NCBI GenBank assembly: GCA_903829945.1
Contig: CAIKRV010000044.1
Span: 1 to 64,000, forward strand
Direction: 5' to 3'
DNA: 64,000 bases
DNA from: an uncultured bacterium
GTDB lineage: Bacteria; Bacteroidota; Bacteroidia; CAILMK01
Shown here: piece by piece, positions 9,130-18,854 of the stretch
Layout: each line of letters starts with the position of its first letter
How positions within the stretch are numbered: position 1 is the first letter of the stretch
Position numbers and translations under genes: made by a program
The notes under the pieces: generated by a model
Databases searched by the model: none
Seen by the model: the letters and a program-made list of their open reading frames with translations, nothing else
Told to the model about the DNA's origin: nothing

Positions 9130-10824
9130 ATGATTACAATTTTACTTAGTTGGTTGGTTATAGCAGGCATCTCTTACCTGTCAGGGCATTTTATACTGAC
9201 GATACTCTCTAAATTTTTAAAAACTGATTCCGGCAACTCTTTTACTTTAACTTGCTTGAGTGGTTTGGCCTTCCTTGCTATGGTATGCAGCTGGATCAGT
9301 TTTTTTAGTGGCATTAATGATTGGGTTTTTATTGGAATATCTTATCTGACCATCATTTGGTTTATTTTTAATTTTAAAAAGATCAAATATAATGTAAGCA
9401 ACTTCAAGTTGGCCATAAGTAGTACCCCAAAAATATTAATAATATTTTTTGCTTTTGCAGGTATCGTTTTATTGGTATATAGTGCCTCACCTTCTAAATG
9501 TTATGATGAAGGGTTGTATTATTTACAAAACATAAAATGGACCTATACCTATCCATTGGTACCAGGACTCAGTAATTTGGAATGCCGTCTGGGATTTAAT
9601 TCCAGCTGGCACCTGCTGGCCGCCTTATTCAGTTTTCCTTTTGCCCTGGGTTATATGCTTGATGATATTAATGGATTTGTATATTTATTATGTGTGCTCT
9701 ATGCCATAGGTGGGATTAAAAAATTACTGAAGAAAGATTTTCATGTCAGCCATTTTTTATCCGCCGCCATGGTCCTGCCGGGGATATTATTTTATTCCTC
9801 TATCATGGGGCCGGCAGCCGACTTAAGTGTAACCTTATTTGTTTGGATCATTATCATCCTTTTTGTAGAAAAAATTGATCAAAAAACCATGGATAAAATA
9901 GATCTCCGATTTATTTTAATTTGGCTATTTAGTTCATTTTTGATTACAGTAAAATTATCAGCTATTACGATTTTAATCTTGCCTGCCTATTTATTATTTC
10001 TTACCCTGCGCCAAAAGCATTGGAAAGCAATATTGGTTTTGTTTTCAATGAGTTTACTAGTTACCATCCCTTGGCTGATACGGAATGTAGTACTTACTGG
10101 TTTTTTACTATATCCCCTACCTGTTTTAAATATCTTTCAGGTAGATTGGAAAATTCCGATGTCAGAACTCAATCATTTGAATGCGGCTATTGAAGGCTGG
10201 GCACGCCTGGGAAATAATAATTATGATCAAATTAATGCCATGCCTTTTATTTCATGGGTACCTAAATGGTTTGCTCAAAAACGTATTTATGACAAATTAA
10301 TTATTGTCATTTTCTTTTTAAGTATTCTAAGATTAATGTTCTTCTATTTAAAAAAATACAAAAAGATTTCCGGTAGAAGGCACTTGTTTATAGTTGTTTT
10401 TACCATTTTTATCAGTTTAGTTTTATGGTTTTTGAAAGCACCGGATCTACGCTTTGCCTATGCCTATATGATTTGCTTTATTGTTATTAGTTTATCCTTA
10501 GTGTATAGGAATTCAATGATTAATCTAACACCTAAAATACTAAAGCTTGGATTTGTAGGTTCCGGATTTTTAGCTTTTAGCATGATGCTTATGGTATTAT
10601 ATGTTTTAAATAAGGAGTCATCTTATTCAGCTACAGCCATGCTCCTAAAACCGGCTGCCTATCCAACCCCGTTATTTCAAGAACTTAAAGTAGATGGTCA
10701 TCCTGTTTTTGTACCTAAAGGTTTTCAATGTTGGGACGGGCCATTACCTTGCCAACTTCAATTAATTCAGCATCCTTATCATTTCAGAGGGAAGACCCTT
10801 GCCGAAGGCTTTAGAGCAGAATAG
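9130..10824 (+). CDS. multi-pass membrane protein, LIC_10190-like (glycosyltransferase-like)
   Basis: 564 residues with about 11-13 hydrophobic segments along the length and a short soluble C-terminus. After the first few membrane spans there is a conserved-looking segment, YDEGLYYLQNIKW, followed by PLVPGLSNLECRLGFNSSWH. This resembles the LIC_10190 family of membrane proteins, whose topology recalls polyprenyl-phosphate-dependent GT-C glycosyltransferases with an acidic pair in the first outer loop. The ATG follows the aroE stop with no gap, so it is co-transcribed and coupled. The family match is from memory and no activity is established. A role in envelope glycan assembly is an inference. 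Confidence 0.6.
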   Translation: MITILLSWLVIAGISYLSGHFILTILSKFLKTDSGNSFTLTCLSGLAFLAMVCSWISFFSGINDWVFIGISYLTIIWFIFNFKKIKYNVSNFKLAISSTPKILIIFFAFAGIVLLVYSASPSKCYDEGLYYLQNIKWTYTYPLVPGLSNLECRLGFNSSWHLLAALFSFPFALGYMLDDINGFVYLLCVLYAIGGIKKLLKKDFHVSHFLSAAMVLPGILFYSSIMGPAADLSVTLFVWIIIILFVEKIDQKTMDKIDLRFILIWLFSSFLITVKLSAITILILPAYLLFLTLRQKHWKAILVLFSMSLLVTIPWLIRNVVLTGFLLYPLPVLNIFQVDWKIPMSELNHLNAAIEGWARLGNNNYDQINAMPFISWVPKWFAQKRIYDKLIIVIFFLSILRLMFFYLKKYKKISGRRHLFIVVFTIFISLVLWFLKAPDLRFAYAYMICFIVISLSLVYRNSMINLTPKILKLGFVGSGFLAFSMMLMVLYVLNKESSYSATAMLLKPAAYPTPLFQELKVDGHPVFVPKGFQCWDGPLPCQLQLIQHPYHFRGKTLAEGFRAE

Positions 10825-10848
10825 TTAATAATCAATAATTTAAATCGG

Positions 10849-10886
10849 TTTCTTACTATACTTGTTGTCACAAGTATAGTAAGAAA
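10849..10886 (+). terminator. AT-rich perfect hairpin downstream of the aroE operon
   Basis: A 17-bp perfect stem (10849-10865 with 10870-10886) closes a 4-base loop TGTC. It begins 25 bases after the stop of the membrane protein. The stem is unusually long and poor in GC, and the T-tract after it is weak. It most likely ends the 1358-10824 transcript or stabilises its 3' end, though a regulator site is not excluded. Confidence 0.55.
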
Positions 10887-10938
10887 ATATATTTGAGGCC
10901 TATGTTAATTTATGATATAAAGTGATTTAAAATTTCCT

Positions 10939-10946
10939 TAAATTTG
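10939..10946 (+). promoter_or_regulatory. -7 promoter element of the LamG-repeat protein
   Basis: TAAATTTG matches TAnnTTTG and lies 14 bases before the ATG at 10961 (23 bases before the alternative ATG at 10970). Confidence 0.55.
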
Positions 10947-10960
10947 GGGAGTAAACTACA

Positions 10961-13198
10961 ATGCTCTCAATGAAAAACTTTAAATTGCTATTCTTAGCCT
11001 TATTTCTTATTACCATTCAATTTGAAATTAAAGCGCAATCATGCTTAAAAGCATATTTCCCCATGGATGGAAATGCCAATGAAATTATTGGAAAATATAA
11101 TGGTACCGTTTATGGTGCAAAATTAGATACCGATAGATTTGGTAGGGTAGATAGTTGTTACCGCTTTAATGGAACTACCGATTATATTTCTTCCAGTTAT
11201 CCTGTGCCTACCGGGAATAGCGCCAGAAGCGTAAGTGCATGGTTTTATGCAACAGATTCTACCACTAATGCTGGGTACGGTTACAATACTATTGTTTCTT
11301 GGGGTGATGTAAATACCAATAATTTATTTTCAATTGCGACTGCCCAACATGGAGCGCTCAGAATTGATGGATTCGCAAATGATGTTAGAACTACCCCATA
11401 TGTTACGGATGGCAAATGGCATTTTGTAGTAGTAACCCATGATGGTGATACTACTCGCGTATATTTGGATGATAGCATGATTGCAAAAAAAGGAACCAAA
11501 TATAATACTGTATCTTCTAAACTGATGATCGGTACACGCATCAATCAAAAAGGCCAAGTAATGAAAGGTAAAATTGATGATGTAAAAATATTTTCTTGCG
11601 CTATTACTGCTCAAGAAATCGATTCTTTATATAAACTTAAAGCCCATACCATTACCAAACCTACGGGATGTATTAAAGCATATTATCCATTTTCAGGAAA
11701 TGCGGGTGATAGCATAGGCACTTATAATGGTACGGTATATGGTGCAACCTTAGATAGTGATAAAACAGGTGCTCCAAATAGTGCATATTTATTTAATGGA
11801 AGTTCGGATTATATATCAAGCAACTATCCTGTTCCAACCGGAAATTCTGAACGTACGGTTACCGCATGGTTTTATGCCACAGATTCTACCACGAGTGCAG
11901 GTTACGGATATAATACCATTGTTTCATGGGGTGATGTTACTGCTAACAGTTTATTTTCTATAGCTACTGCACAACATGGGGCCATCAGAATTGATGGTTT
12001 TACAAATGATGTTCGTACCACCAAATATGTCACCGATAGCAAATGGCACTTCGTTGCAGTTACCCATGATGGAGACACCACCAGAGTATATTTGGATGAT
12101 AGCCTGATTGGGAAAAAAGGTATTACCTACAGTACTGTATCTTCTAAACTAATAATTGGTGCCAGGATAAACCAAAGCAACCAATTTATGAAAGGCAAAA
12201 TAGATGAAGTAAGAGTATTCGGTTGCGCATTAACTTATAAAGAATTAGATTCTATATATCAATTAAATGCCCACCTTAAATTACATCATTATCTCTCCGG
12301 AAATATTAAGGATTGCTCTAAAAATGCACTGGCCAATACGAAGGTTTATTTGTTAAAATTCAATCCTGCTGATACTACCCTTTCTGCTGTGGATAGTACC
12401 CTTACTGATACGTTTGGTCATTATTTATTTTCAAACGTAAAAGATACTTCGGTATATGTTTATGCAGTTCCCGATTCAGCAAAATATCCCGGTGATGTGC
12501 CAACGTATTTCGATACCGCACTTGCCTTTCAGGATGCCGCTGCAATTGCCATCAATAAAATAAATACCTATGCTAATTTTTCATCTTTTTGTGGCAAAAA
12601 CCCCGGCGGGAATGCTGTCATCAGTGGTAAAGTAAGTTTATGTTATGCTTGTAAAAAATCAGGCGCAGGACTACCGGCAGTAGGTTTAAAAATTATTTTG
12701 GTGGATTTACATAACAATTTACAAGGCATTACTTATACTGATAAAAATGGTAATTTTACCTTTAAAGGCATCAGTATCCAAAATTATAAAATATGGGTGG
12801 ATAAGCCACTTGTAGATAATACTTCCGCTCCTCAGGTAAGCTTAACGACTTCCTCATACAATAAAACTAATTTGGTATTTACCCTTTATCCTACTCTTTT
12901 AGAAATGCAAAAAGATACCACTACCGGACTTGCTTCTACCCTATTAACAAGTAATAACATTCAAATTTATCCAAATCCGTTCTCAGATATTTTAAACTTG
13001 GAAGGCAAATTTAGCGGTAATGAACATTTGCTCGTTAATATTACTGATTTGGTGGGTCGCAATGTATTTCAAAAAGAACTATCGGAAAATATTAATACTG
13101 CTCAATTATCATTATCCCAACTCAAAACCGGCATGTATATTTTGACCATTCAACAAGGAAATAAGATCGTATTCAGAGAAAAAGTTATTCGGAATTAA
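10961..13198 (+). CDS. secreted protein with two LamG-like domains and T9SS sorting domain
   Basis: 745 residues. The signal peptide ends IKAQ near residue 26; the second ATG (10970) would give a more usual signal peptide beginning MKNFK. Two LamG/concanavalin-A-like jelly-roll domains follow (about 28-225 and 230-440). They are nearly copies of each other: each opens with YFPMDGNA or YYPFSGNA and shares GYGYNTIVSWGDV and DGKWHFV or DSKWHFV. Two carboxypeptidase-regulatory-like beta-sandwiches come next (about 442-545 and 555-650). A type A T9SS sorting domain closes the protein (IYPNPFSDILN to the end). LamG domains usually bind carbohydrate or protein. It has its own promoter and a strong terminator, so it is monocistronic. 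Confidence 0.85.
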   Translation: MLSMKNFKLLFLALFLITIQFEIKAQSCLKAYFPMDGNANEIIGKYNGTVYGAKLDTDRFGRVDSCYRFNGTTDYISSSYPVPTGNSARSVSAWFYATDSTTNAGYGYNTIVSWGDVNTNNLFSIATAQHGALRIDGFANDVRTTPYVTDGKWHFVVVTHDGDTTRVYLDDSMIAKKGTKYNTVSSKLMIGTRINQKGQVMKGKIDDVKIFSCAITAQEIDSLYKLKAHTITKPTGCIKAYYPFSGNAGDSIGTYNGTVYGATLDSDKTGAPNSAYLFNGSSDYISSNYPVPTGNSERTVTAWFYATDSTTSAGYGYNTIVSWGDVTANSLFSIATAQHGAIRIDGFTNDVRTTKYVTDSKWHFVAVTHDGDTTRVYLDDSLIGKKGITYSTVSSKLIIGARINQSNQFMKGKIDEVRVFGCALTYKELDSIYQLNAHLKLHHYLSGNIKDCSKNALANTKVYLLKFNPADTTLSAVDSTLTDTFGHYLFSNVKDTSVYVYAVPDSAKYPGDVPTYFDTALAFQDAAAIAINKINTYANFSSFCGKNPGGNAVISGKVSLCYACKKSGAGLPAVGLKIILVDLHNNLQGITYTDKNGNFTFKGISIQNYKIWVDKPLVDNTSAPQVSLTTSSYNKTNLVFTLYPTLLEMQKDTTTGLASTLLTSNNIQIYPNPFSDILNLEGKFSGNEHLLVNITDLVGRNVFQKELSENINTAQLSLSQLKTGMYILTIQQGNKIVFREKVIRN
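11041..12262 (+). repeat. internal tandem duplication of the LamG-domain coding unit
   Basis: The first unit (about 11041-11640) and the second (about 11669-12262) encode nearly the same ~200 residues in the same order. Long stretches are also alike at DNA level, for example around 11281 and 11911. This points to a fairly recent in-frame duplication within the gene. Confidence 0.75.
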
Positions 13199-13212
13199 AA
13201 ATTATTTAGCTT

Positions 13213-13248
13213 AAAAAGGCGGTAAAACTACATTTTACTGCCTTTTTT
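13213..13248 (+). terminator. intrinsic terminator after the LamG-repeat gene
   Basis: A 15-bp stem (13213-13227 with 13233-13247) contains GGCGGT pairing with ACTGCC, including one G-T pair, around a 5-base loop. It runs into a T-tract, a classic rho-independent terminator 15 bases after the stop. Confidence 0.85.
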
Positions 13249-13419
13249 TGTGCCCATATTCGAGTGGATTTCTACGTCTGCTTCTTTCCAGTCAAATGCT
13301 ATTTTAAATGAGGCATTCAAACATCCAATTTATTGTAATTCAATTGAATTTATAAATAGCAAATGGATTATTGGGAACAATAAAACGCCCAAACACTTCC
13401 CAAGATTACACAATTATAG

Positions 13420-13427
13420 TAACTTTG
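13420..13427 (+). promoter_or_regulatory. -7 promoter element of the GT2/methyltransferase pair
   Basis: TAACTTTG matches TAnnTTTG and lies 13 bases before the ATG at 13441, implying a leader of under 10 nt. Confidence 0.6.
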
Positions 13428-13440
13428 AACTTTAATTGCT

Positions 13441-14154
13441 ATGAAGAAACTATCCATTGTCATACCGGCATACAATGAAGAGCGTACCATTCATCTTATC
13501 TTGGATAAGATAGCAAAGGTTCAATTGTTAAATAATATTCCCAAGGAAATCACCATGGTGAATGATTGTTCCAGTGATAATACCATTGGTGCCATTAATT
13601 CCTATATAGCTGCACATCCGGAAATGGATATTAAATTATTTAGCCACCCTGTTAACAAAGGGAAAGGGGCAGCCTTGCATACCGGTATTAAGGAAGCCAC
13701 CGGTGATTATATAATTATTCAGGATGCAGATTTAGAATACGATCCGGAAGAATATAATTTATTAATTAAGCCTGTACTTGACGGTTTTGCAGATGTGGTC
13801 TTTGGTTCTCGATTTATAGGAGGAAAGCCCCATAGAATATTATTCTTTTGGCATACTATGGGTAATAAATTTTTAACTACGCTTTCCAATGTTTTTTCCA
13901 ATCTGAACCTTACAGATATGGAAACTTGCTACAAGCTTTTCCGTGCGGATATTATTAAATCCATTCCTTTAAAAGAAAATCGCTTCGGATTTGAACCGGA
14001 AGTAACTGCAAAAGTTGCTAAGGTTAAAAATATTCGTATTTATGAAGTGGGGATTTCCTATTACGGTCGTAAATATGAGGAAGGTAAAAAGATTGGTTGG
14101 AAGGATGGTTTCCGTGCCATTTGGTGTATTTTAAAATATAATTTATTTCAATAA
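13441..14154 (+). CDS. family 2 glycosyltransferase, DPM1-like
   Basis: 237 residues, a single GT-A domain. The N-terminus has [13 protein letters not shown], typical of GT2 enzymes. It is followed by NDCSSDNT, the nucleotide-binding aspartate region, [12 protein letters not shown], and [12 protein letters not shown], which carries the metal-binding DxD. The short length without C-terminal membrane spans matches dolichyl- or polyprenyl-phosphate sugar transferases of the DPM1/Alg5 type. These attach a hexose from a nucleotide sugar to a lipid carrier at the membrane. A methyltransferase follows 15 bases later, so the two probably act on the same glycan or lipid-linked sugar. The donor sugar is unknown. 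Confidence 0.8.
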   Translation: MKKLSIVIPAYNEERTIHLILDKIAKVQLLNNIPKEITMVNDCSSDNTIGAINSYIAAHPEMDIKLFSHPVNKGKGAALHTGIKEATGDYIIIQDADLEYDPEEYNLLIKPVLDGFADVVFGSRFIGGKPHRILFFWHTMGNKFLTTLSNVFSNLNLTDMETCYKLFRADIIKSIPLKENRFGFEPEVTAKVAKVKNIRIYEVGISYYGRKYEEGKKIGWKDGFRAIWCILKYNLFQ

Positions 14155-14169
14155 GCCCCCCATAAAGGA

Positions 14170-14910
14170 ATGTCAACTAAGTTTGATTTTAAGGATCTGG
14201 ACTCTGAAGGTTTCGAAACTTTAGAGGCAATTGCATCAGCTAATGCTTTTAATCATTGGATGTATCAAAGCATTCTGCCTTGGTGCAAGGGCACTGTATT
14301 AGAAATTGGCAGTGGCATTGGTAATATTTCTAAATTTTTTCTGGATGCCGGATATCAAATTTGTCTGACTGATATTCGAGATAATTATTGTGAACGCTTA
14401 AAAGAACAATTTGAAGGAAACAATAAACTTATCGGAGTAAAAAATATTGATATCGTTCATCCGGAATTTGACACCAAATATGCTGAATTTTTTGAAAGTT
14501 TCGACACGGTTTTTGCTCTAAACGTTGTTGAACATATAGAAGATGATGCCCAGGCACTCAAAAATATTTATAAACTTCTGCGCAAAGGTGGAAAAGTAAT
14601 TATTTTGGTCCCTGCCTATCAAGCATTATACAATAGGTTTGATGAAGAACTTTATCATTATCGTCGCTATAATGCCACTATGCTTAAAGGAATAATTCAA
14701 GGCGGCGGATTTAAAATAATCAAATCCTTTTATTTTAATTTTATGGGAATACCTGGGTGGTTCGTTTCCGGTAAATTACAGAGAAATAAAACGATTCCAA
14801 AAGGTCAAATGAAGCTATACAATAGCCTTGTTCCAATATTTAAAATTATTGATCGAATTTTCATGCGCAAAATTGGTTTATCAGTAGTTTGTGTAGGGGA
14901 GAAATCTTAA
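14170..14910 (+). CDS. class I SAM-dependent methyltransferase
   Basis: 246 residues. SAM-binding motif I is VLEIGSGIGNIS near residue 43, with an acidic residue ending the second strand (LTDIRD) and FDTVFALNVVEHIEDD as motif II. This is the usual Methyltransf_11/23-type Rossmann fold. The C-terminus has a hydrophobic amphipathic stretch (FKIIKSFYFNFMGIPGWFVSGK) that may sit on the membrane surface. AAAGGA lies immediately before the ATG. It is 15 bases after the GT2 gene and presumably in the same transcript. Its substrate is not evident; a sugar or lipid intermediate made with the GT2 enzyme is an inference. Confidence 0.75.
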   Translation: MSTKFDFKDLDSEGFETLEAIASANAFNHWMYQSILPWCKGTVLEIGSGIGNISKFFLDAGYQICLTDIRDNYCERLKEQFEGNNKLIGVKNIDIVHPEFDTKYAEFFESFDTVFALNVVEHIEDDAQALKNIYKLLRKGGKVIILVPAYQALYNRFDEELYHYRRYNATMLKGIIQGGGFKIIKSFYFNFMGIPGWFVSGKLQRNKTIPKGQMKLYNSLVPIFKIIDRIFMRKIGLSVVCVGEKS

Positions 14911-14983
14911 GTTGAGTGCTTAGAAAGGTTCTCTTTTTTGGCCTTATTCCATTTATTTATTTACTTAAACTGCAGGATTTTCC

Positions 14984-14991
14984 TATTTTTG
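14984..14991 (+). promoter_or_regulatory. -7 promoter element of leuS
   Basis: TATTTTTG matches TAnnTTTG and lies 48 bases before the leuS ATG, giving a leader of about 43 nt with no clear Shine-Dalgarno sequence. Confidence 0.5.
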
Positions 14992-15039
14992 CATTAAGTT
15001 TATTAGGGGATCAATAAAACCTTCGGTTCATTACATCTT

Positions 15040-17814
15040 ATGGAATACAATTTCACAGCAATAGAAAAACGTTGGCAAATTTTTTGGGAAGAAGAAGGAA
15101 GCTACCGCACCGATGAAAGCTCAGGAAAGCCCAAATACTATATTTTGGACATGTTTCCTTATCCATCCGGTGCAGGATTACATGTAGGGCATCCCCTTGG
15201 CTATATTGCTTCTGATATTGTAGCCCGATATAAACGCCACCAAGGCTTTGAAGTTTTGCATCCCATGGGCTATGATGCTTTTGGTTTACCGGCAGAACAA
15301 TATGCCATTGATACCGGAAATCATCCTGCTGATTTTACGGATAAAAATATTGCTCGATATCGTGAACAACTTCAAATGCTGGGTTTATCATTTGATTGGA
15401 GCAGGGAAGTTAAAACCTCTGATCCGGCCTTTTATAAATGGACCCAATGGATTTTTATTCAATTATTCCATAGTTGGTACAACATAAACTCAGATCGTGC
15501 CGAAGAAATCAATACCTTAATTCAAGAATTTGAAATTCACGGTAATGAAAACGTGAATGCTGTATGCACTCCTACTCCTTCTTTTACGGCTACTGCATGG
15601 AATAAAATGGATGAGCAAGAGCAGCAAAAAATATTATTAAATTATCGTTTAGCCTATATCGGAAATTCCGAGGTCAATTGGTGTGAAGCTTTAGGAACCG
15701 TTTTAGCCAATGAGGAGGTCAAGGACGGGGTCTCTGAGCGCGGAGGCTACCCGGTAGTAAAGCGTACCATGAAACAATGGTTTCTACGTATTACTGCCTA
15801 CGCGGAACGATTAATACAAGGATTAGATACCATATCATGGCCGGAAGCCATCAAAGAAATTCAACGCAATTGGATTGGTAAAAGTACAGGCGCCGAAGTA
15901 AGCTTTAAAATAAAAGGTACTCATGAAGATGCTTTAGATTTAAATGTTTTCACCACCCGACCGGATACTATTTTTGGAGCCACCTTTATGGTTTTAGCTC
16001 CTGAACATGCACTTGTATCGGCCATTACCACTGAGGAACAAAAAAATGTTATTCAGGATTATATTGAACAAGCTAAACGCAAATCTGACCGTGAGCGTAT
16101 GGCCGAAACAAAGAAAATAAGCGGTGCTTTTACGGGTGCTTATGCCATCAATCCATTTACCGGGACAGAAATTCCAATTTGGATTGCTGATTATGTTTTG
16201 GCTGATTACGGGAAAGGTGCCATCATGGCGGTACCGGGACATGATAGTAGGGACTGGGCTTTTGCTAAACATTTTAATCTTCCTATTCTTGAAGTAGTAA
16301 AAGGTGGAAATGTTTTAGAAGCCAGTTACGATGCCAAAGATGGAGAATTGGTCAACTCAGGCTTTTTAAATGGCTTAATGGTTAAAGATGCCATCAATTT
16401 GGCCATTTCAAAATTGGAAGAAGCAGGTATCGGCAGCAAACAAATAAATTATCGTTTACGCGATGCCAATTTTTCACGGCAAAGGTATTGGGGCGAACCC
16501 TTTCCAATTATTTATAAAGATGACATACCCTATTCGGTCAATGAAAAAGAATTGCCTATCTCCTTGCCTGAGGTATCCTCCTATAAACCGAGTGGTAGCG
16601 GCTCCTCCCCACTGGCAGCTTTAAATGAATGGGTAAATCTTCCGGATGGAAGCCGTAGAGAAACCAATACGATGCCCGGTTGGGCAGGTTCTTCATGGTA
16701 TTTTTTAAGGTATATGTCCCCTAATAATAATGAGGAATTCATTTCTAAGGAACGTGAACAATATTGGAAAAATGTAGATTTTTATATTGGAGGAGCAGAA
16801 CATGCTACCGGACATTTATTGTATTCGCGTTTTTGGCATAAATTTTTATTTGATCGCGGATTCGTGAGCACTGACGAGCCTTTCAAAAAATTAATTAATC
16901 AAGGAATGATTCAGGGCAGAAGCAGTATTTTATATCGAAAAAAAGATTCCAATACTTTTGTTTCTAAAAATCTTATCTCAAATTATGAAACCACTGAAAT
17001 AAGAGTGGACGTCAACTTGGTTGAAAATGATATTTTAAATACCGATTTATTTAAAGCATGGCGACCGGAGTTCCAAAATGCAGCATTTATTTTAGAGGGT
17101 GATAAATATATTTGCGGGGCGGAAGTGGAAAAAATGTCCAAATCCAAATACAATGTAGTAACGCCTGATAGCATGGTAGCAAAATACGGCTGCGATACCT
17201 TTAGGATGTATGAAATGTTCCTAGGGCCTATAGAACAAAGCAAGCCGTGGAATACTGAAGGCATAGACGGCGTGAGCAGATTCTTGAAAAAATTATGGAA
17301 TTTATTTTTTGACAAGGATGGTAATATTTCTCTCAGCGAAGAAAAACCAGATGCAGATGAATTAAAAATCCTTCATAAAACGATTAAAAAAGTTACGGAG
17401 GATATTGAGCGATTTAATTTAAATACTTGTATCAGTTCATTCATGATTTGCGTAAATGAACTAGGTGCATTAAAATGCAATAAACGTAGTATTTTGGAGC
17501 CATTAATAATATTATTGGCGCCATTTGCCCCGCATATTAGTGAAGAATTGTGGCAACAAATTGGAAATAATAGCTCAATAAACAAATGTGCTTATCCAAA
17601 ACATAATGATGAATTTTTAGTAGAATCTACTTTTGAATATCCGATTTCAATAAATGGGAAACTGCGTGCAAAACTTAATTTAGATTTAAATTTAAATAAA
17701 GAACAAATTGAGAAGGCAGTTTTACAATTGGAGGAAGTTCAAAAATGGTGTAATGGAAATCCTCCAAAGAAAATTATTGTGGTACCGGGAAGAATTGTAA
17801 ATATCGTGGTTTAA
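15040..17814 (+). CDS. leuS: leucyl-tRNA synthetase
   Basis: 924 residues, somewhat longer than E. coli LeuRS and usual for Bacteroidota. It charges tRNA-Leu with leucine in the cytosol. Class I signatures are HVGH near residue 48, preceded by DMFPYPSGAGL, and KMSKSK near residue 698. The inserted CP1 editing domain carries the threonine-rich TTRPDTIFGATF near residue 306 and MAVPGHDSRDW near 396, which clears misactivated amino acids. The anticodon-binding and C-terminal regions are complete. The stop overlaps the stop of the convergent phosphatase gene by four bases. Confidence 0.97.
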   Translation: MEYNFTAIEKRWQIFWEEEGSYRTDESSGKPKYYILDMFPYPSGAGLHVGHPLGYIASDIVARYKRHQGFEVLHPMGYDAFGLPAEQYAIDTGNHPADFTDKNIARYREQLQMLGLSFDWSREVKTSDPAFYKWTQWIFIQLFHSWYNINSDRAEEINTLIQEFEIHGNENVNAVCTPTPSFTATAWNKMDEQEQQKILLNYRLAYIGNSEVNWCEALGTVLANEEVKDGVSERGGYPVVKRTMKQWFLRITAYAERLIQGLDTISWPEAIKEIQRNWIGKSTGAEVSFKIKGTHEDALDLNVFTTRPDTIFGATFMVLAPEHALVSAITTEEQKNVIQDYIEQAKRKSDRERMAETKKISGAFTGAYAINPFTGTEIPIWIADYVLADYGKGAIMAVPGHDSRDWAFAKHFNLPILEVVKGGNVLEASYDAKDGELVNSGFLNGLMVKDAINLAISKLEEAGIGSKQINYRLRDANFSRQRYWGEPFPIIYKDDIPYSVNEKELPISLPEVSSYKPSGSGSSPLAALNEWVNLPDGSRRETNTMPGWAGSSWYFLRYMSPNNNEEFISKEREQYWKNVDFYIGGAEHATGHLLYSRFWHKFLFDRGFVSTDEPFKKLINQGMIQGRSSILYRKKDSNTFVSKNLISNYETTEIRVDVNLVENDILNTDLFKAWRPEFQNAAFILEGDKYICGAEVEKMSKSKYNVVTPDSMVAKYGCDTFRMYEMFLGPIEQSKPWNTEGIDGVSRFLKKLWNLFFDKDGNISLSEEKPDADELKILHKTIKKVTEDIERFNLNTCISSFMICVNELGALKCNKRSILEPLIILLAPFAPHISEELWQQIGNNSSINKCAYPKHNDEFLVESTFEYPISINGKLRAKLNLDLNLNKEQIEKAVLQLEEVQKWCNGNPPKKIIVVPGRIVNIVV

Positions 17815-18752
17815 ACGGCCTTTACTTCTTCCATCAATTTAAACATGATACCTTCTTTCAAAGCATAATCTGAAACAATCAGTCGTTTCAGATGTTGCCG
17901 TTTCATAATATAATCTATCATGATAATACCGATGGCAATCATTTCCACCCTGAAGGCAATTAAGCCGGGCATGGTAGCTAATTCAGCTCTATTTGCATTT
18001 AATAATTTGTCTCGAATTTCACGATAATGACTCAAATCCATTAAATGGTGTACAAAAGGGAAGGTTTGTTTTTGAGAATGGAATAATTCCATATCGATAT
18101 CGGATATGGATTCAAAGGTACCGGATGCCCCAACTAATAGGCTAACATTGTATTTATCGGCCTGTTCCCACAAAGGTTCTAACTCATCGTCCAGAAATTT
18201 TTCAATGGCCTCTCTCAAATCATTTTCAATAGGCTCCGTATGGGGAAATAATTGATTGAGTCTGGAAACTCCTATAGCAAAGCTTTTCCTCCAGAACATT
18301 TCATTTTCATCTGCAATAATAAATTCAACGCTACCGCCCCCAATATCCATGATTAAGGTAGCTTCCTCACCTAATGGTACCGCATGACGCACGCCATTAT
18401 ATATTAAAGCAGCTTCATTTTCTCCATCAATAATATGAATAGGTGCCTTTAAAATATCTTCAAAATCATGCTGAAACTCATGGGCATTGCTAGCAATTCT
18501 TAAAGTTGCAGTGCCATAAATTTGAATGTTTTCAACTTGAAATGCTTCAATAATTTCACGAAAATCACAAGCTGCTTTCAATCCTCGTTCATAGGCTTCC
18601 TGTTGAATAAAGCCGGAAATAAAGGTTTTACTGCCCAATTTAACAGGAATTTGAAGTTTATCCAAAATTTTGAAATGACGCCCCTCCCACTCCACAATTA
18701 TCTGGTGAAACGTATTGGTCCCAAGGTCTATAATGGCCGCGCGTTGTAGCAT
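17811..18752 (-). CDS. Ppx/GppA family exopolyphosphatase
   Basis: About 313 residues, the short form made only of the two actin-like ASKHA domains. Phosphate and nucleotide-binding motifs are AAIIDLGTNTFH at the N-terminus, IYGTATLRIASN, and LIMDIGGGSVEF near residue 140. The family hydrolyses inorganic polyphosphate or pppGpp in the cytosol; which of the two applies here cannot be decided by eye. The ATG at 18752 was chosen because an upstream in-frame TTG (18773) falls inside a -7 promoter element. It is convergent with leuS, with a 4-base overlap of the two stops. Confidence 0.85.
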   Translation of the reverse strand: MLQRAAIIDLGTNTFHQIIVEWEGRHFKILDKLQIPVKLGSKTFISGFIQQEAYERGLKAACDFREIIEAFQVENIQIYGTATLRIASNAHEFQHDFEDILKAPIHIIDGENEAALIYNGVRHAVPLGEEATLIMDIGGGSVEFIIADENEMFWRKSFAIGVSRLNQLFPHTEPIENDLREAIEKFLDDELEPLWEQADKYNVSLLVGASGTFESISDIDMELFHSQKQTFPFVHHLMDLSHYREIRDKLLNANRAELATMPGLIAFRVEMIAIGIIMIDYIMKRQHLKRLIVSDYALKEGIMFKLMEEVKAV

Positions 18753-18770
18753 CCCGTTTGGATAAAAAGT

Positions 18771-18778
18771 CAAAATTA
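18771..18778 (-). promoter_or_regulatory. -7 promoter element of the Ppx/GppA gene
   Basis: On the minus strand this is TAATTTTG, 18 bases before the ATG at 18752. It includes the TTG that would otherwise extend the coding frame. Confidence 0.55.
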
Positions 18779-18854
18779 AAGGAAAAATTGGAAGTACTGA
18801 ATATCTTGGCTCATTTATAATCTTACAAATTAATATATTAAATCAAAATGACTT

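Noticed and set aside
13250..13435. GTG-started 61-codon frame between the LamG gene and the GT2 gene
   Set aside because: It begins right at the terminator T-tract, overlaps the GT2 promoter and has no protein-like pattern.
18753..18773. TTG extension of the Ppx/GppA gene
   Set aside because: The TTG is part of the minus-strand -7 element TAATTTTG.
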